Origin: RGIG4608 sp045637205
GTDB lineage: Bacteria > Bacillota > Clostridia > Oscillospirales > CAG-272
Length of the DNA: 40,602 nucleotides
Assembly (NCBI GenBank): GCA_045637205.1
Contig: JAZTYY010000059.1
Location: forward strand, 1-40,602
Direction: 5' to 3'
Part shown: one piece after another, positions 25,719-34,020 of the stretch
Position numbering within the stretch: the stretch's first letter is position 1
How the letters are laid out: each line of letters begins with the position of its first letter
Program-made: the position numbers and the translations under genes
Notes under the pieces: model-generated
The model's input: the letters and a program-made list of their open reading frames with translations, nothing else
Told to the model about the DNA's origin: nothing
Databases searched by the model: none

Positions 25719-25734
25719 AATTGGAAAGCCAATT
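25719..25734 (-). promoter_or_regulatory. Small hairpin in the nfeD leader
   Basis: AATTGG and CCAATT with a 4-base loop form a 6-bp hairpin in the transcribed leader, about 40 bases before the start codon. No function can be assigned. Confidence 0.25.
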
Positions 25735-25757
25735 CACCCAATATTATGTTTCATCCT

Positions 25758-25786
25758 ATCTTAACACATTTTTCTAATGTTGTCAA
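25758..25786 (-). promoter_or_regulatory. Promoter for the NfeD-SPFH unit
   Basis: On the minus strand, TTGACA (25781-25786) and TAAGAT (25758-25763) are 17 bases apart. Confidence 0.75.
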
Positions 25787-25835
25787 TATCGTTTTTCATT
25801 TTTTTGCAGAATTTTTTATATTTTTGCAAAAAATC

Positions 25836-25864
25836 TTGTTTATTTTTTAAAAATGTGATACAAT
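25836..25864 (+). promoter_or_regulatory. Promoter for the lepB operon
   Basis: TTGTTT (25836-25841) and TACAAT (25859-25864) are 17 bases apart, and a TG one base before the -10 box makes an extended -10. Confidence 0.65.
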
Positions 25865-25927
25865 TAGAAAAAAGTATATATTTTAGTCTACATTTGTTAT
25901 TAATTTATCCTATATGGAGGTGAAATT

Positions 25928-26518
25928 TTGAACACCGAAAAAAATAAAATTCAAAAAGAATCAAAAAGTAGCAAGTCGTCTTTTCACGAATGGTTTGATT
26001 CGATCTTGCGCGCGTTAATTTTTATATTGATACTTTTAAGCTTTTCCTTTAGAGTTTGCACCGTTGAGGGTGACTCTATGAACAACACACTTCAGGATGA
26101 TGAGCAGCTTGTGTTATTTAATTTGTTTTATACTCCCAAGGAAAATGACATTATCGTTTTCCATCAAACAGGAGATCATCTTAATGAGCCATGCGTTAAA
26201 AGAGTTATCGCCACGGGTGGTAAATGGGTGAAAATAGATTACGACACTCGTAACCTCTACGTTTCAGATGATAATATATTTAATGAAGATGATATCGTTG
26301 ATGAATCCTCTTATGCATATTTTTCAAATGGAAGATACAACGCCACCGGCACACTAATAAAACAAGTTCCCGAAGGTTATCTTTTTGTTATGGGTGACAA
26401 CCGAAACAATTCAACCGACAGCCGTTCCCCAATCATTGATTTAGTTGATGAAAAAACGGTGCTTGGAAAAGTAATATTCAGAACTTCCCCTTCCGATAAA
26501 TTCGGATTTGTAAAATAA
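25928..26518 (+). CDS. lepB: Signal peptidase I
   Basis: This enzyme removes signal peptides from secreted proteins at the membrane. There is one N-terminal membrane helix (about 27-42). The catalytic Ser is in VEGDSMNNTL (S50) and the Lys in CVKRVIATGG (K91); the box GYLFVMGDNRNNSTDSR follows. The 196-residue length fits Gram-positive type I peptidases. It starts with TTG; GGAGG lies 7 bases upstream and no suitable ATG exists before the catalytic Ser. It opens the conserved lepB-rbgA-rnhB-yraN order, but rplS, often upstream, is absent. Confidence 0.94.
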   Translation: MNTEKNKIQKESKSSKSSFHEWFDSILRALIFILILLSFSFRVCTVEGDSMNNTLQDDEQLVLFNLFYTPKENDIIVFHQTGDHLNEPCVKRVIATGGKWVKIDYDTRNLYVSDDNIFNEDDIVDESSYAYFSNGRYNATGTLIKQVPEGYLFVMGDNRNNSTDSRSPIIDLVDEKTVLGKVIFRTSPSDKFGFVK

Positions 26519-26541
26519 TTATATCAAAAGGAACAAAATCT

Positions 26542-27405
26542 ATGCCATCAGAACAAATACAGTGGTTTCCCGGTCATATGGCGAAAACTCGTCGAATGAT
26601 AACCGAAAACCTTAAGAACGTTGATATTGTAATAGAAATACTTGATGCAAGAATTCCAAAAAGCTCAAGAAACCCTGAAATTGCAGCAATGACTGCTCAA
26701 AAGCCAACTATTCTTCTTTTGAACAAATCAACTCTTGCCGACCCGGAAATGACAAGAAAATGGTGTGAGTATTACACCAATGATCAAACAATTTGTATCA
26801 CAACCGATTGCGTTAGTGGTATGGGCATCAACAAAATAAAAGATGCGGTTAACACAGTTCTTGCCGAAAAGATTCAGCGCTATGAATCCAAGGGCATGAC
26901 GGGTAGAAAGCTTAAAGCTATGATTGTCGGCATTCCCAACGTAGGAAAATCTTCCCTTATTAATAAGATATGCGGTTCAAAAAAAGCCAAAGTTGAAAAT
27001 CGTCCCGGTGTAACCGTTGACAAGCAATGGGTTGACACCAATATTGGTCTTTTGCTTATGGATATGCCCGGTGTACTTTGGCCTAAATTCGACGATAGAA
27101 CCATTGGTGAGAATCTTGCACTCACAGGCGCCATTAAAGACAAAATACTTGACATCGAATCCCTTGCTATAGTTCTCTGCTCTCGTTTAAGATACCAATA
27201 TCCTGAAATGCTTTCAACAAGATACAAGCTTGGTGACATTTCTGCATATGAAAGTCTTACCGACCTTGAACTGTTTGAGCTTATCGGTAAAAAGCGCGGA
27301 TTTTTAATCAGCGGTGGTGAAATAGACTACGAAAGAACAGCTAATATGCTTCTTGAGGAATTTAGAAGCGCTAAAATTGGAAAAATCACACTTGATAGGA
27401 TTTAA
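26542..27405 (+). CDS. rbgA: Ribosome biogenesis GTPase RbgA (YlqF)
   Basis: RbgA is a circularly permuted GTPase needed for late assembly of the 50S subunit. The G motifs are in the permuted order: G4 NKST (residues 61-64), G1 GIPNVGKSS, G2 Thr in RPGVT, and G3 DMPG. The family start IQWFPGHMAKTRRMI is present, and the C-terminal RNA-binding region is complete (287 residues). The G4 motif lacks the usual Asp of NKxD; Thr takes its place. It lies between lepB and rnhB, the typical neighbourhood. Confidence 0.94.
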   Translation: MPSEQIQWFPGHMAKTRRMITENLKNVDIVIEILDARIPKSSRNPEIAAMTAQKPTILLLNKSTLADPEMTRKWCEYYTNDQTICITTDCVSGMGINKIKDAVNTVLAEKIQRYESKGMTGRKLKAMIVGIPNVGKSSLINKICGSKKAKVENRPGVTVDKQWVDTNIGLLLMDMPGVLWPKFDDRTIGENLALTGAIKDKILDIESLAIVLCSRLRYQYPEMLSTRYKLGDISAYESLTDLELFELIGKKRGFLISGGEIDYERTANMLLEEFRSAKIGKITLDRI

Positions 27406-27407
27406 TT

Positions 27408-28010
27408 ATGTTAGAATATAAAATTGAAGAATCCCTTTTAGAGCAAGGATATAAATTTGTTTGCGGTGTTGATGAGGCGGGCAGAGGTCCGCTTTGTGGC
27501 CCAGTTGTTGCTGCAGCATGCATTCTCCCCATGGGATTGTATATCGAAGGACTAAATGATTCTAAAAAGCTCTCTCCCAAAAAGAGAAAAGAAGTTTTCA
27601 ATAAAATTAAAGAGCATGCTATCGCCTATTGCATAGCTGAAGCAAGCGTTGAAGAAATAAATGAGCTTAACATTTTGGAAGCTGATATGCTCGCAATGCG
27701 TCGAGCAGTTGAAGGATTGCAAGTTAAGGCTGATTTTGCTATTATCGACGGAAATATTAGCCGTGGCTTCCCCATTCCAACCATGACCGTTATCAAGGGT
27801 GATGCCACAAGCCCAAGTATTGCTGCTGCATCCATCCTTGCAAAAGTTACCAGGGATGAAATGTGTGAGCAGATGGATAAGGACTATCCACAATACGGAA
27901 TTGGCAAGCACAAGGGTTACGGCACAAAACAGCATATGCAGGCTCTTCGTGAGTTTGGCGCTTCCCCAATTCATCGAAAAAAATTTATTCGATTCTTGGA
28001 TGAAGAATAA
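27408..28010 (+). CDS. rnhB: Ribonuclease HII
   Basis: RNase HII cuts RNA in RNA-DNA hybrids and at single ribonucleotides in DNA. The motif GVDEAGRGPLCGPV (residues 20-33) gives the Asp-Glu metal ligands; a third acidic residue is in FAIIDGN and the ILAKVTRDE segment follows. It has a normal 200-residue length. It starts 2 bases after the rbgA stop, so translation is probably coupled. Confidence 0.96.
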   Translation: MLEYKIEESLLEQGYKFVCGVDEAGRGPLCGPVVAAACILPMGLYIEGLNDSKKLSPKKRKEVFNKIKEHAIAYCIAEASVEEINELNILEADMLAMRRAVEGLQVKADFAIIDGNISRGFPIPTMTVIKGDATSPSIAAASILAKVTRDEMCEQMDKDYPQYGIGKHKGYGTKQHMQALREFGASPIHRKKFIRFLDEE

Positions 28011-28011
28011 T

Positions 28012-28392
28012 ATGAAAAATACAACAAACGTCGGCAGATACGGTGAAAATATTGCTTGTGAGTATCTTAAAAAGCAAAAATTCAAGATTTTAGAGCAAAA
28101 TTATTTTGCTTCGCACAATGAAATTGACATCATTGCCGAAAACAAACAATATATTATATTTGTTGAAGTGAAAACTCGTTCATGCGCAAGCAACCTGGAG
28201 TTAAGCTTTGGCTCACCTGCCTCGGCAGTTACTTATTCAAAGCAAAAAAGAACACTAATGGCTGCTCAGACATATTTACTTGAGCATCCAAGCAAAAAGA
28301 TTCCAAGACTTGATGTAATAGAGATTTATCTCAACAAAAACGATAAAACAGTATTAAAAATCAATCATATTGAGGATGCATTCGGTAACTAA
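28012..28392 (+). CDS. YraN/UPF0102 nuclease-fold protein
   Basis: This 126-residue protein belongs to the UPF0102 (YraN) family, which has an Archaeal Holliday junction resolvase-like fold. The conserved start VGRYGENIACEYLKKQ and the nuclease motif EIDIIAENKQYIIFVEVKTR (D, then ExK) are intact. The biochemical role is unknown. The ATG at 28012 overlaps the end of the rnhB context by one intervening base; an in-frame ATG at 28000 is an alternative. The frame is open further upstream inside rnhB, but without homology. Confidence 0.88.
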   Translation: MKNTTNVGRYGENIACEYLKKQKFKILEQNYFASHNEIDIIAENKQYIIFVEVKTRSCASNLELSFGSPASAVTYSKQKRTLMAAQTYLLEHPSKKIPRLDVIEIYLNKNDKTVLKINHIEDAFGN

Positions 28393-28393
28393 A

Positions 28394-29326
28394 ATGAATT
28401 TATTTGACCTTCACTGCGATACAGCAACTCGCCTTTTGGCCGAAAATCAAAAATTGCATGACAACAATTTACACATATCATTAAAAAAATCGGAGTATAT
28501 TGATACCTATGCTCAAGTTATGGCTGTTTGGACTGAATATAAACTTACTGACGAGCAAGGTTATAATAGATTTTTTGAGGTTGTAAAAAACCTTGATAAT
28601 GAAATCAAGGAAAATAGCTACATTACTCAAAGAGTTACAAATTCAGAGGAGCTTATATCGTGCATTAATAATGGTAAACGACCTCTTATTCTTGCAGTTG
28701 AGGATGCACGTATACTTAATAATGACATCTCAAGACTTAATGTTTTACATCAAAACGGGGTTAAGCTGTTAACTCTTAACTGGTATGGTGAAACCTGCAT
28801 TGGTGGTGGACACGATACTAATATTGGTCTTTCTGATTTTGGTAAATCAGTTGTTAAAAAGTGCTTTGAAATCGGTATTATTCCCGACATTTCACATTGT
28901 TCATTCAATGGTGCTGAAAAGACACTTGAGTTAGCTACCGAAAACAATAGACCTATAATTGCAACACATTCAGACTCATACTCAATAAATCCCCATTCGC
29001 GTAATTTGAGAGATGATCACTTTATTGCAATCACTAAACTTGGAGGCTTGGTTGGAGTTAATCTTTGCCCTGCACATCTTTCATCAAACGAAAATGCTAA
29101 CATAACGGATATTATGAAACACATCGAGCATTACCTCTCACTTAGTGGTGAAAACACTATTGCTATGGGTGGTGATCTTGACGGTACAGACTTGCCTAAT
29201 GGATTTAATGGAATTGATGACATTGGCAAAATAGCTGATGAAATGCAGCGTTTGAATTATAACGATGAATTAATAGAAAAAATATTGTACAAAAACGCTT
29301 TTGATTTTTTCAAAAGGAATATTTAA
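28394..29326 (+). CDS. Renal dipeptidase-family (peptidase M19) protein
   Basis: This 310-residue zinc peptidase family protein hydrolyses dipeptides in known relatives. The HxD metal motif is in FDLHCDT (H7, D9). A bridging Glu is likely in AVEDARIL, and later ligands are in ISHCSFNG and ATHSDSYS; GGDLDG closes the site. It begins one base after the yraN stop, in MNLFDLHCDT, the usual family start. No signal peptide is seen, so it is probably cytosolic. It is co-transcribed with yraN and thrC. Confidence 0.9.
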   Translation: MNLFDLHCDTATRLLAENQKLHDNNLHISLKKSEYIDTYAQVMAVWTEYKLTDEQGYNRFFEVVKNLDNEIKENSYITQRVTNSEELISCINNGKRPLILAVEDARILNNDISRLNVLHQNGVKLLTLNWYGETCIGGGHDTNIGLSDFGKSVVKKCFEIGIIPDISHCSFNGAEKTLELATENNRPIIATHSDSYSINPHSRNLRDDHFIAITKLGGLVGVNLCPAHLSSNENANITDIMKHIEHYLSLSGENTIAMGGDLDGTDLPNGFNGIDDIGKIADEMQRLNYNDELIEKILYKNAFDFFKRNI

Positions 29327-29338
29327 TTGGAGAAATAT

Positions 29339-30823
29339 ATGAAGTTTCAAAGCACAAGAGATACAAAAGCAACTGAATATAGTGCTGCGCAGGTTATAAA
29401 ACAAGGAATCGCTAACGACGGTGGGCTTTTCGTTCCTAAAGATATACCTATGCTTTCTAAAGAGGAGATACTTTCTTACTGTTCTCTTCCATATTCCGAA
29501 TTGGCAGCAACTATTCTATCAAAATTTTTAACTGATTTCTCTTATGAAGAAATTTTAGAGGATTGCAACAATGCTTACTCATGCACATCCTTCTCAAATG
29601 AAATATGTCAATTGGTAAAAGTAGATGAAAACACATATTCTCTTGAGCTTTGGCATGGTCCAACCTGTGCATTTAAAGATATGGCACTTCAAATTATGCC
29701 TAAATTACTTTCAAGGTCATTAATAAAGACCAACGAAAACAGAACGGCACTTGTACTCGTTGCAACTTCCGGAGATACCGGTAAGGCTGCTCTTGAGGGT
29801 TATAAAGACGTTCCTCAGGTGCAAATTTGTGTATTCTACCCCAATAATGGAGTTAGTACAGTTCAAGAATTGCAAATGACTACTCAGACAGGTCACAACG
29901 TTAACGTTTATGCCGTTGATGGTAATTTTGATGATATTCAAACAGGTGTTAAACGAATTTTCAACGACCAAGAAATAGCTGCCGATTTAAATAATCAAGG
30001 ATACGTGCTTTCAAGTGCAAATTCAATAAATTTTGGACGTCTTGCTCCTCAAATTGTGTATTACGTAAAGTCATATTGTGATCTTTTAAAACAAAATAAG
30101 ATTGAATTTGGTGAAAAAATTAACGTATGCGTTCCAACAGGCAATTTTGGTAATATTCTTGCGGCATATATAGCAAAGCTTATGGGGGTGCCAATTGAAA
30201 AGCTCATTTGCGCATCAAATTCAAATAATATTTTGACTGATTTTCTTAACACTGGAAGATATGACAGAAACCGTGATTTCTATCTTACAATGTCACCTTC
30301 AATGGATATTCTCATTTCAAGCAATCTTGAAAGACTTCTCTATTTTGTTTCGGGTGTTGAAGATACCTGTGATTACATGAAGAAATTATCCGAAGATGGT
30401 GCATATCAAGTTAATCCACAAATCAAAGCAAAGATAGATAGTAATTTTGTCGGTTATTTTGCCGATGAGATTGATACTTGTGCAACTATCAAAAAATATT
30501 ATAACGAAAACAATTATCTTATGGATACACACACGGCTGTTGCATTTTCATCCCTTGAAAAATATCGAAATGAATCAAAGGATAATACAATAACAGTTGT
30601 GGCTTCGACTGCAAGTCCATATAAATTCGCTAAAAATGTTTACGGTTCTATATTTGGCGAAAATAATTTCGATGACCTTGAAATTTTATCAAAGTTATCC
30701 GAAAATACAGGCTCTAAAATACCTGAACCATTATATGAGCTTGATAAAAAACAAGTCAATTTTAACGGTTTGACAACACCTGACGGTATGCATGCTGAGG
30801 TTTTGAAATTCATAAAGAAATAA
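29339..30823 (+). CDS. thrC: Threonine synthase
   Basis: The PLP enzyme converts O-phosphohomoserine to threonine. The Lys that binds PLP is in GPTCAFKDMALQ. The phosphate-binding loop is VCVPTGNFGNILAAY, and the substrate region ATSGDTGKAALEG is intact. The 494-residue length fits the long bacterial form. GGAG lies before the ATG at 29339; the TTG at 29327 overlaps that site. It is the last gene of the lepB unit. No other threonine genes are in the window. Confidence 0.95.
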   Translation: MKFQSTRDTKATEYSAAQVIKQGIANDGGLFVPKDIPMLSKEEILSYCSLPYSELAATILSKFLTDFSYEEILEDCNNAYSCTSFSNEICQLVKVDENTYSLELWHGPTCAFKDMALQIMPKLLSRSLIKTNENRTALVLVATSGDTGKAALEGYKDVPQVQICVFYPNNGVSTVQELQMTTQTGHNVNVYAVDGNFDDIQTGVKRIFNDQEIAADLNNQGYVLSSANSINFGRLAPQIVYYVKSYCDLLKQNKIEFGEKINVCVPTGNFGNILAAYIAKLMGVPIEKLICASNSNNILTDFLNTGRYDRNRDFYLTMSPSMDILISSNLERLLYFVSGVEDTCDYMKKLSEDGAYQVNPQIKAKIDSNFVGYFADEIDTCATIKKYYNENNYLMDTHTAVAFSSLEKYRNESKDNTITVVASTASPYKFAKNVYGSIFGENNFDDLEILSKLSENTGSKIPEPLYELDKKQVNFNGLTTPDGMHAEVLKFIKK

Positions 30824-30848
30824 GCATACCTCTTTCGAGATATGCTTA
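30821..30848. terminator. Hairpin terminator between thrC and the DUF1540 gene
   Basis: TAAGCATA pairs with TATGCTTA, extended by 3 bp past one C-A mismatch, loop TTTC. The thrC stop codon lies inside the stem. The tail is T-rich on the minus strand (TTATTTCTTT), so it best serves the convergent DUF1540 gene. Confidence 0.65.
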
Positions 30849-30865
30849 AATAGAATTTTCTAAAA

Positions 30866-31054
30866 TTATTCAGTTCTATTTTTGAAGGTTGTGCAAAGTG
30901 TTTCCCTGCTTACTTCAGCTTGGCTGGGTCCTACCTTAATGTGACCTGCTGTGCAGTGACCTTCACCAGTGTGGTATTGACAAGTAATTACATCACAAGT
31001 AATACCCTTAATTACGTTTTTGGAATTGTTACAACAATTTCTTTCGTTATTCAT
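30866..31054 (-). CDS. DUF1540-family small cysteine-rich protein
   Basis: The 62-residue protein matches DUF1540: TCDVITCQYHTGEGHC followed by a TAGHIKVGPSQAEVS segment and a final CTTF. The Cys spacing suggests metal or Fe-S binding, but no function is known for the family. GGAG lies 6 bases before the ATG. It is transcribed on its own, convergent with thrC and divergent from the phosphoesterase. Confidence 0.85.
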   Translation of the reverse strand: MNNERNCCNNSKNVIKGITCDVITCQYHTGEGHCTAGHIKVGPSQAEVSRETLCTTFKNRTE

Positions 31055-31156
31055 TATATACTCCGTTCCGCCTTTTACGGCTCGTTTTTTGAGAGTAACC
31101 CCTCATAATTATTATTTACGCTTTTAGACACCTTATTCACACGAAAGGATTAAATA

Positions 31157-31885
31157 ATGTCATTATACGTTATCTCTGACCTTCACTTGTCCACCAACGA
31201 AACAACAAATAAGTCCATGGAAAAATTCGGGACAAAATGGAAGGATTATCACCAAAAGCTTGAAAAATATTTTAAAGCTATCATTAATGATGACGACACA
31301 ATTGTTATTCCTGGTGATATTTCTTGGGCTATGACTCTTGAAGAGGCAAAATCCGATTTCAAGTTTCTGGATTCTCTTCCTGGCACAAAAATAATCGGTA
31401 AAGGAAATCACGATTTTTGGTGGTCAACTGCCACTAAAATTCATACGTTTTTCGAAGAAAACGATATTAAAACAATTAAGCTTTTGCACAACAATGCATA
31501 CTTACTTGAGGATTGTATTGTTTGTGGTTCTCGCGGTTGGTTTTATGACGAAAAGCAGCAAAAAACAGTTGGTGATGTTGATTACGAAAAAATCGTTGCC
31601 CGCGAAGCGCAACGTCTTGAAATTAGCTTAAACGAAGCTATGAAAATCAAGGAAACAAATCCAAATTTGCCAATTCTTGTATTTTTACATTTCCCTCCCG
31701 TTTATGCCGATAGTGTATGCGATAAAATATTGGACGTTTTAAAAAAATACAATATCACAAATTGTTATTATGGTCATATACACAATAACTATTCAATTCC
31801 AAGACAATTTACTTTTGACTCAATAACTTTCACAATGGTAGCAGCTGACTACCTAAATTTCGCACCAATGCCAATTTTTATCTAA
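31157..31885 (+). CDS. Calcineurin-like metallophosphoesterase
   Basis: The 242-residue protein has the family's metal motifs in order: SDLHLS (DxH), PGDISW (GDx), GKGNHDFWW (GNHD), FLHFPP and YYGHIHNN (GHxH). Both metals of the catalytic centre should be bound. Substrate is unknown; it is most like a single-domain clostridial phosphoesterase group. AAAGGA precedes the ATG. It precedes tig, which has a separate promoter. Confidence 0.88.
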   Translation: MSLYVISDLHLSTNETTNKSMEKFGTKWKDYHQKLEKYFKAIINDDDTIVIPGDISWAMTLEEAKSDFKFLDSLPGTKIIGKGNHDFWWSTATKIHTFFEENDIKTIKLLHNNAYLLEDCIVCGSRGWFYDEKQQKTVGDVDYEKIVAREAQRLEISLNEAMKIKETNPNLPILVFLHFPPVYADSVCDKILDVLKKYNITNCYYGHIHNNYSIPRQFTFDSITFTMVAADYLNFAPMPIFI

Positions 31886-31911
31886 TTTTTTGGTGTTTTT
31901 GCAAAAAAACC

Positions 31912-31940
31912 TTGACATTTTGTTGTCAATTATATATAAT
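31912..31940 (+). promoter_or_regulatory. tig: Consensus promoter for tig-clpP-clpX
   Basis: TTGACA (31912-31917) and TATAAT (31935-31940) match the consensus exactly with 17-base spacing. The -35 box is also the left half of an inverted repeat, TTGACA-N6-TGTCAA (31912-31929), a possible operator. CtsR-type direct heptads and HrcA CIRCE repeats are not present. Confidence 0.85.
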
Positions 31941-31976
31941 AAACAATGTATGTTAAAAAATCTGGAGGATTTTAAA

Positions 31977-33377
31977 ATGAATTTAATCAAAAACGAAAAA
32001 ATCGAAGCTAGCAAGGTTGAACTTCACTTCTCTGTAGAACAGTCTGTGTTTGAAGCTGCAATCGAGCGCGCTTACAAAAAAGAGGTTGGCAAAATTAATA
32101 TTCCCGGCTTCAGAAAAGGCAAAGCTCCCAGAGCAATGATCGAAAAAATGTACGGTAAGGGCTTCTTCTATGACACAGCCCTTAACGATATTCTTCCCGA
32201 TGCTTATGAAGCAGCAGTTAAGGAATCAGGTATTGATCCTGTTTCTCAGCCCGAAATCGATGTTCTTTCTATCGATGAAAACGGTGTTGTATTCACAGCT
32301 AAGGTTTTTGTTAAGCCTGAAGTTAAAATTGAAAACTACTTCGGTATCGAAGTAACTAAGGAAGTTGCTCCCGTTACTGATGAAGAAATCAACAAGGAAC
32401 TTGAACTTGTTAGAGAAAGAAATAGCCGTGAAATCGATGCAAACGATCGCCCTGCTGAGCTTGGTGATACAGCTGTTATCGACTTTGAAGGCTTTGTTGA
32501 CGGTGTTGCTTTCGAAGGCGGCAAGGGTGAAGACTATGCACTTAAGCTTGGTTCTGGCCAGTTTATTCCCGGTTTCGAAGAACAAATCGTTGGCCACAAC
32601 GTTGACGAAGAATTCGACGTTAACGTTACATTCCCCACAGAATACCATGCTGAAGACCTTGCAGGCAAGGCTTCCGTATTCAAGGTAAAGCTTCACGCTC
32701 TTACTAAGGTTGAACTCCCCGAGCTTGATGACGAATTCGCAAAACACGTTTCCGAATTTGACACTCTTGATGAATACAAGGCTGATCTTAAGTCAAAAAT
32801 CGAAGCAAGACATGAAGCAGCAGCTCAGTCTGCAGTAGATGGTCAGCTTATGGATGCTCTTATTGAAAAGCTTGAAGCTGAAATTCCTGAAGCTATGTAC
32901 GAATCCGAAGCAGAAAACTTCGTTCGTGACTATGACAACCAGCTTAGAATGCAGGGACTCGATCTCAAGACATACTTCCAATACACCGGCATGACTCTTG
33001 AAACACTTCGTGCCCAGTTCCGTCCTCAGGCTGAAAAGCAGGTTAAGGCTAGACTTGCTCTTGAAAAGATTGCTGAACTTGAAAACCTTACTGCTTCCGA
33101 AGAAGACATCAATGGCGAATATGCAAGAATTGCTGAAGCATACGGCATCGAAGTTGAACAGGTTAAGGCTTCTATCGACTCCGAATTCATCGCAGCCGAT
33201 ATGAAGGTTAAGCTTGCTCTTGACGCTGTTAAGGAAAAGGCTGTTGTTAAGGCTCCTAAGAAGAAGACTACAAAGAAGTCCGCTCCTAAGACAGAAGCAG
33301 CTGAAGGCGAAGAAAAGCCCGTAAAGAAAACAAAAAAAACAACAAAGAAAGCTACTGAAGAAAAAACAGAAGCTTAA
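31977..33377 (+). CDS. tig: Trigger factor, ribosome-associated chaperone and PPIase
   Basis: Trigger factor binds the ribosome exit tunnel and helps nascent chains fold. The ribosome-binding loop is PGFRKGKAPR (about residues 43-52). The FKBP-type PPIase domain is central (about 155-245, with DTAVIDFEGFVDGVAFEGG), and the C-terminal chaperone domain follows. A lysine-, threonine- and alanine-rich tail (about residues 419-466, 17 Lys of 48) extends past the usual end. TGGAGG precedes the ATG at 31977; the open frame further upstream covers the promoter. It leads the conserved tig-clpP-clpX cluster. Confidence 0.95.
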   Translation: MNLIKNEKIEASKVELHFSVEQSVFEAAIERAYKKEVGKINIPGFRKGKAPRAMIEKMYGKGFFYDTALNDILPDAYEAAVKESGIDPVSQPEIDVLSIDENGVVFTAKVFVKPEVKIENYFGIEVTKEVAPVTDEEINKELELVRERNSREIDANDRPAELGDTAVIDFEGFVDGVAFEGGKGEDYALKLGSGQFIPGFEEQIVGHNVDEEFDVNVTFPTEYHAEDLAGKASVFKVKLHALTKVELPELDDEFAKHVSEFDTLDEYKADLKSKIEARHEAAAQSAVDGQLMDALIEKLEAEIPEAMYESEAENFVRDYDNQLRMQGLDLKTYFQYTGMTLETLRAQFRPQAEKQVKARLALEKIAELENLTASEEDINGEYARIAEAYGIEVEQVKASIDSEFIAADMKVKLALDAVKEKAVVKAPKKKTTKKSAPKTEAAEGEEKPVKKTKKTTKKATEEKTEA

Positions 33378-33411
33378 TTCTCTTTTATAAATTTTAAGGA
33401 GGTCATTACCT

Positions 33412-34005
33412 ATGATGAATAATTCACTTGTACCAATGGTTGTTGAACAAACAGGCAGAGGTGAAAGATCCTACGATATTTTTTCAAGACTTCTTAATGA
33501 CCGCATCATTTTCCTCTCCGATGAGGTAAACGACGCAACAGCTTCCCTTGTGGTTGCTCAGCTTCTCTACCTTGAGGCCCAGGATCCCGATAAAGATATT
33601 TCCTTTTACATTAATTCCCCCGGTGGATCAGTTACTGCAGGTATGGCAATCTACGATACTATGAATTTCATCAAGTGTGACGTTTCAACAGTATGTATTG
33701 GTATGGCTGCAAGTATGGGTGCATTCCTCCTTTCTGCGGGCGCTAAGGGCAAACGCTTTGCTCTTCCCAACAGTGAGATTATGATTCATCAGCCACTTGG
33801 CGGTGCTAAAGGTCAGGCAACAGACATAAAAATTCAAGCAGAACTCATTCTTCGCACACGTGATCGTCTTAATGCGATTCTTGCTAAAAACACCGGCAAA
33901 TCAATTGAAGATATTGCACGCGATACTGAGAGAGATAACTATATGACTGCCGAACAGGCACTTGCATATGGTCTTATTGATAAGGTTATCGATAAACACG
34001 CTTGA
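33412..34005 (+). CDS. clpP: ATP-dependent Clp protease proteolytic subunit
   Basis: ClpP forms the proteolytic chamber served by ClpX. The catalytic triad is Ser101 in GMAASMGAFLL, His126 in IMIHQPLGG, and the Asp in DTERDNYMTAEQA. Length (197) is typical, with no sign of an inactive second copy. AAGGAGG lies 9 bases before the first of two adjacent ATGs, favouring that start. It follows tig after 34 bases. Confidence 0.97.
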   Translation: MMNNSLVPMVVEQTGRGERSYDIFSRLLNDRIIFLSDEVNDATASLVVAQLLYLEAQDPDKDISFYINSPGGSVTAGMAIYDTMNFIKCDVSTVCIGMAASMGAFLLSAGAKGKRFALPNSEIMIHQPLGGAKGQATDIKIQAELILRTRDRLNAILAKNTGKSIEDIARDTERDNYMTAEQALAYGLIDKVIDKHA

Positions 34006-34020
34006 TAAGAGGTAAATATT

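Noticed and set aside
27799..28011. Longer N-terminus for the YraN protein
   Set aside because: The extension lies inside rnhB in another frame and has no similarity to the family, which starts near VGRYGE.
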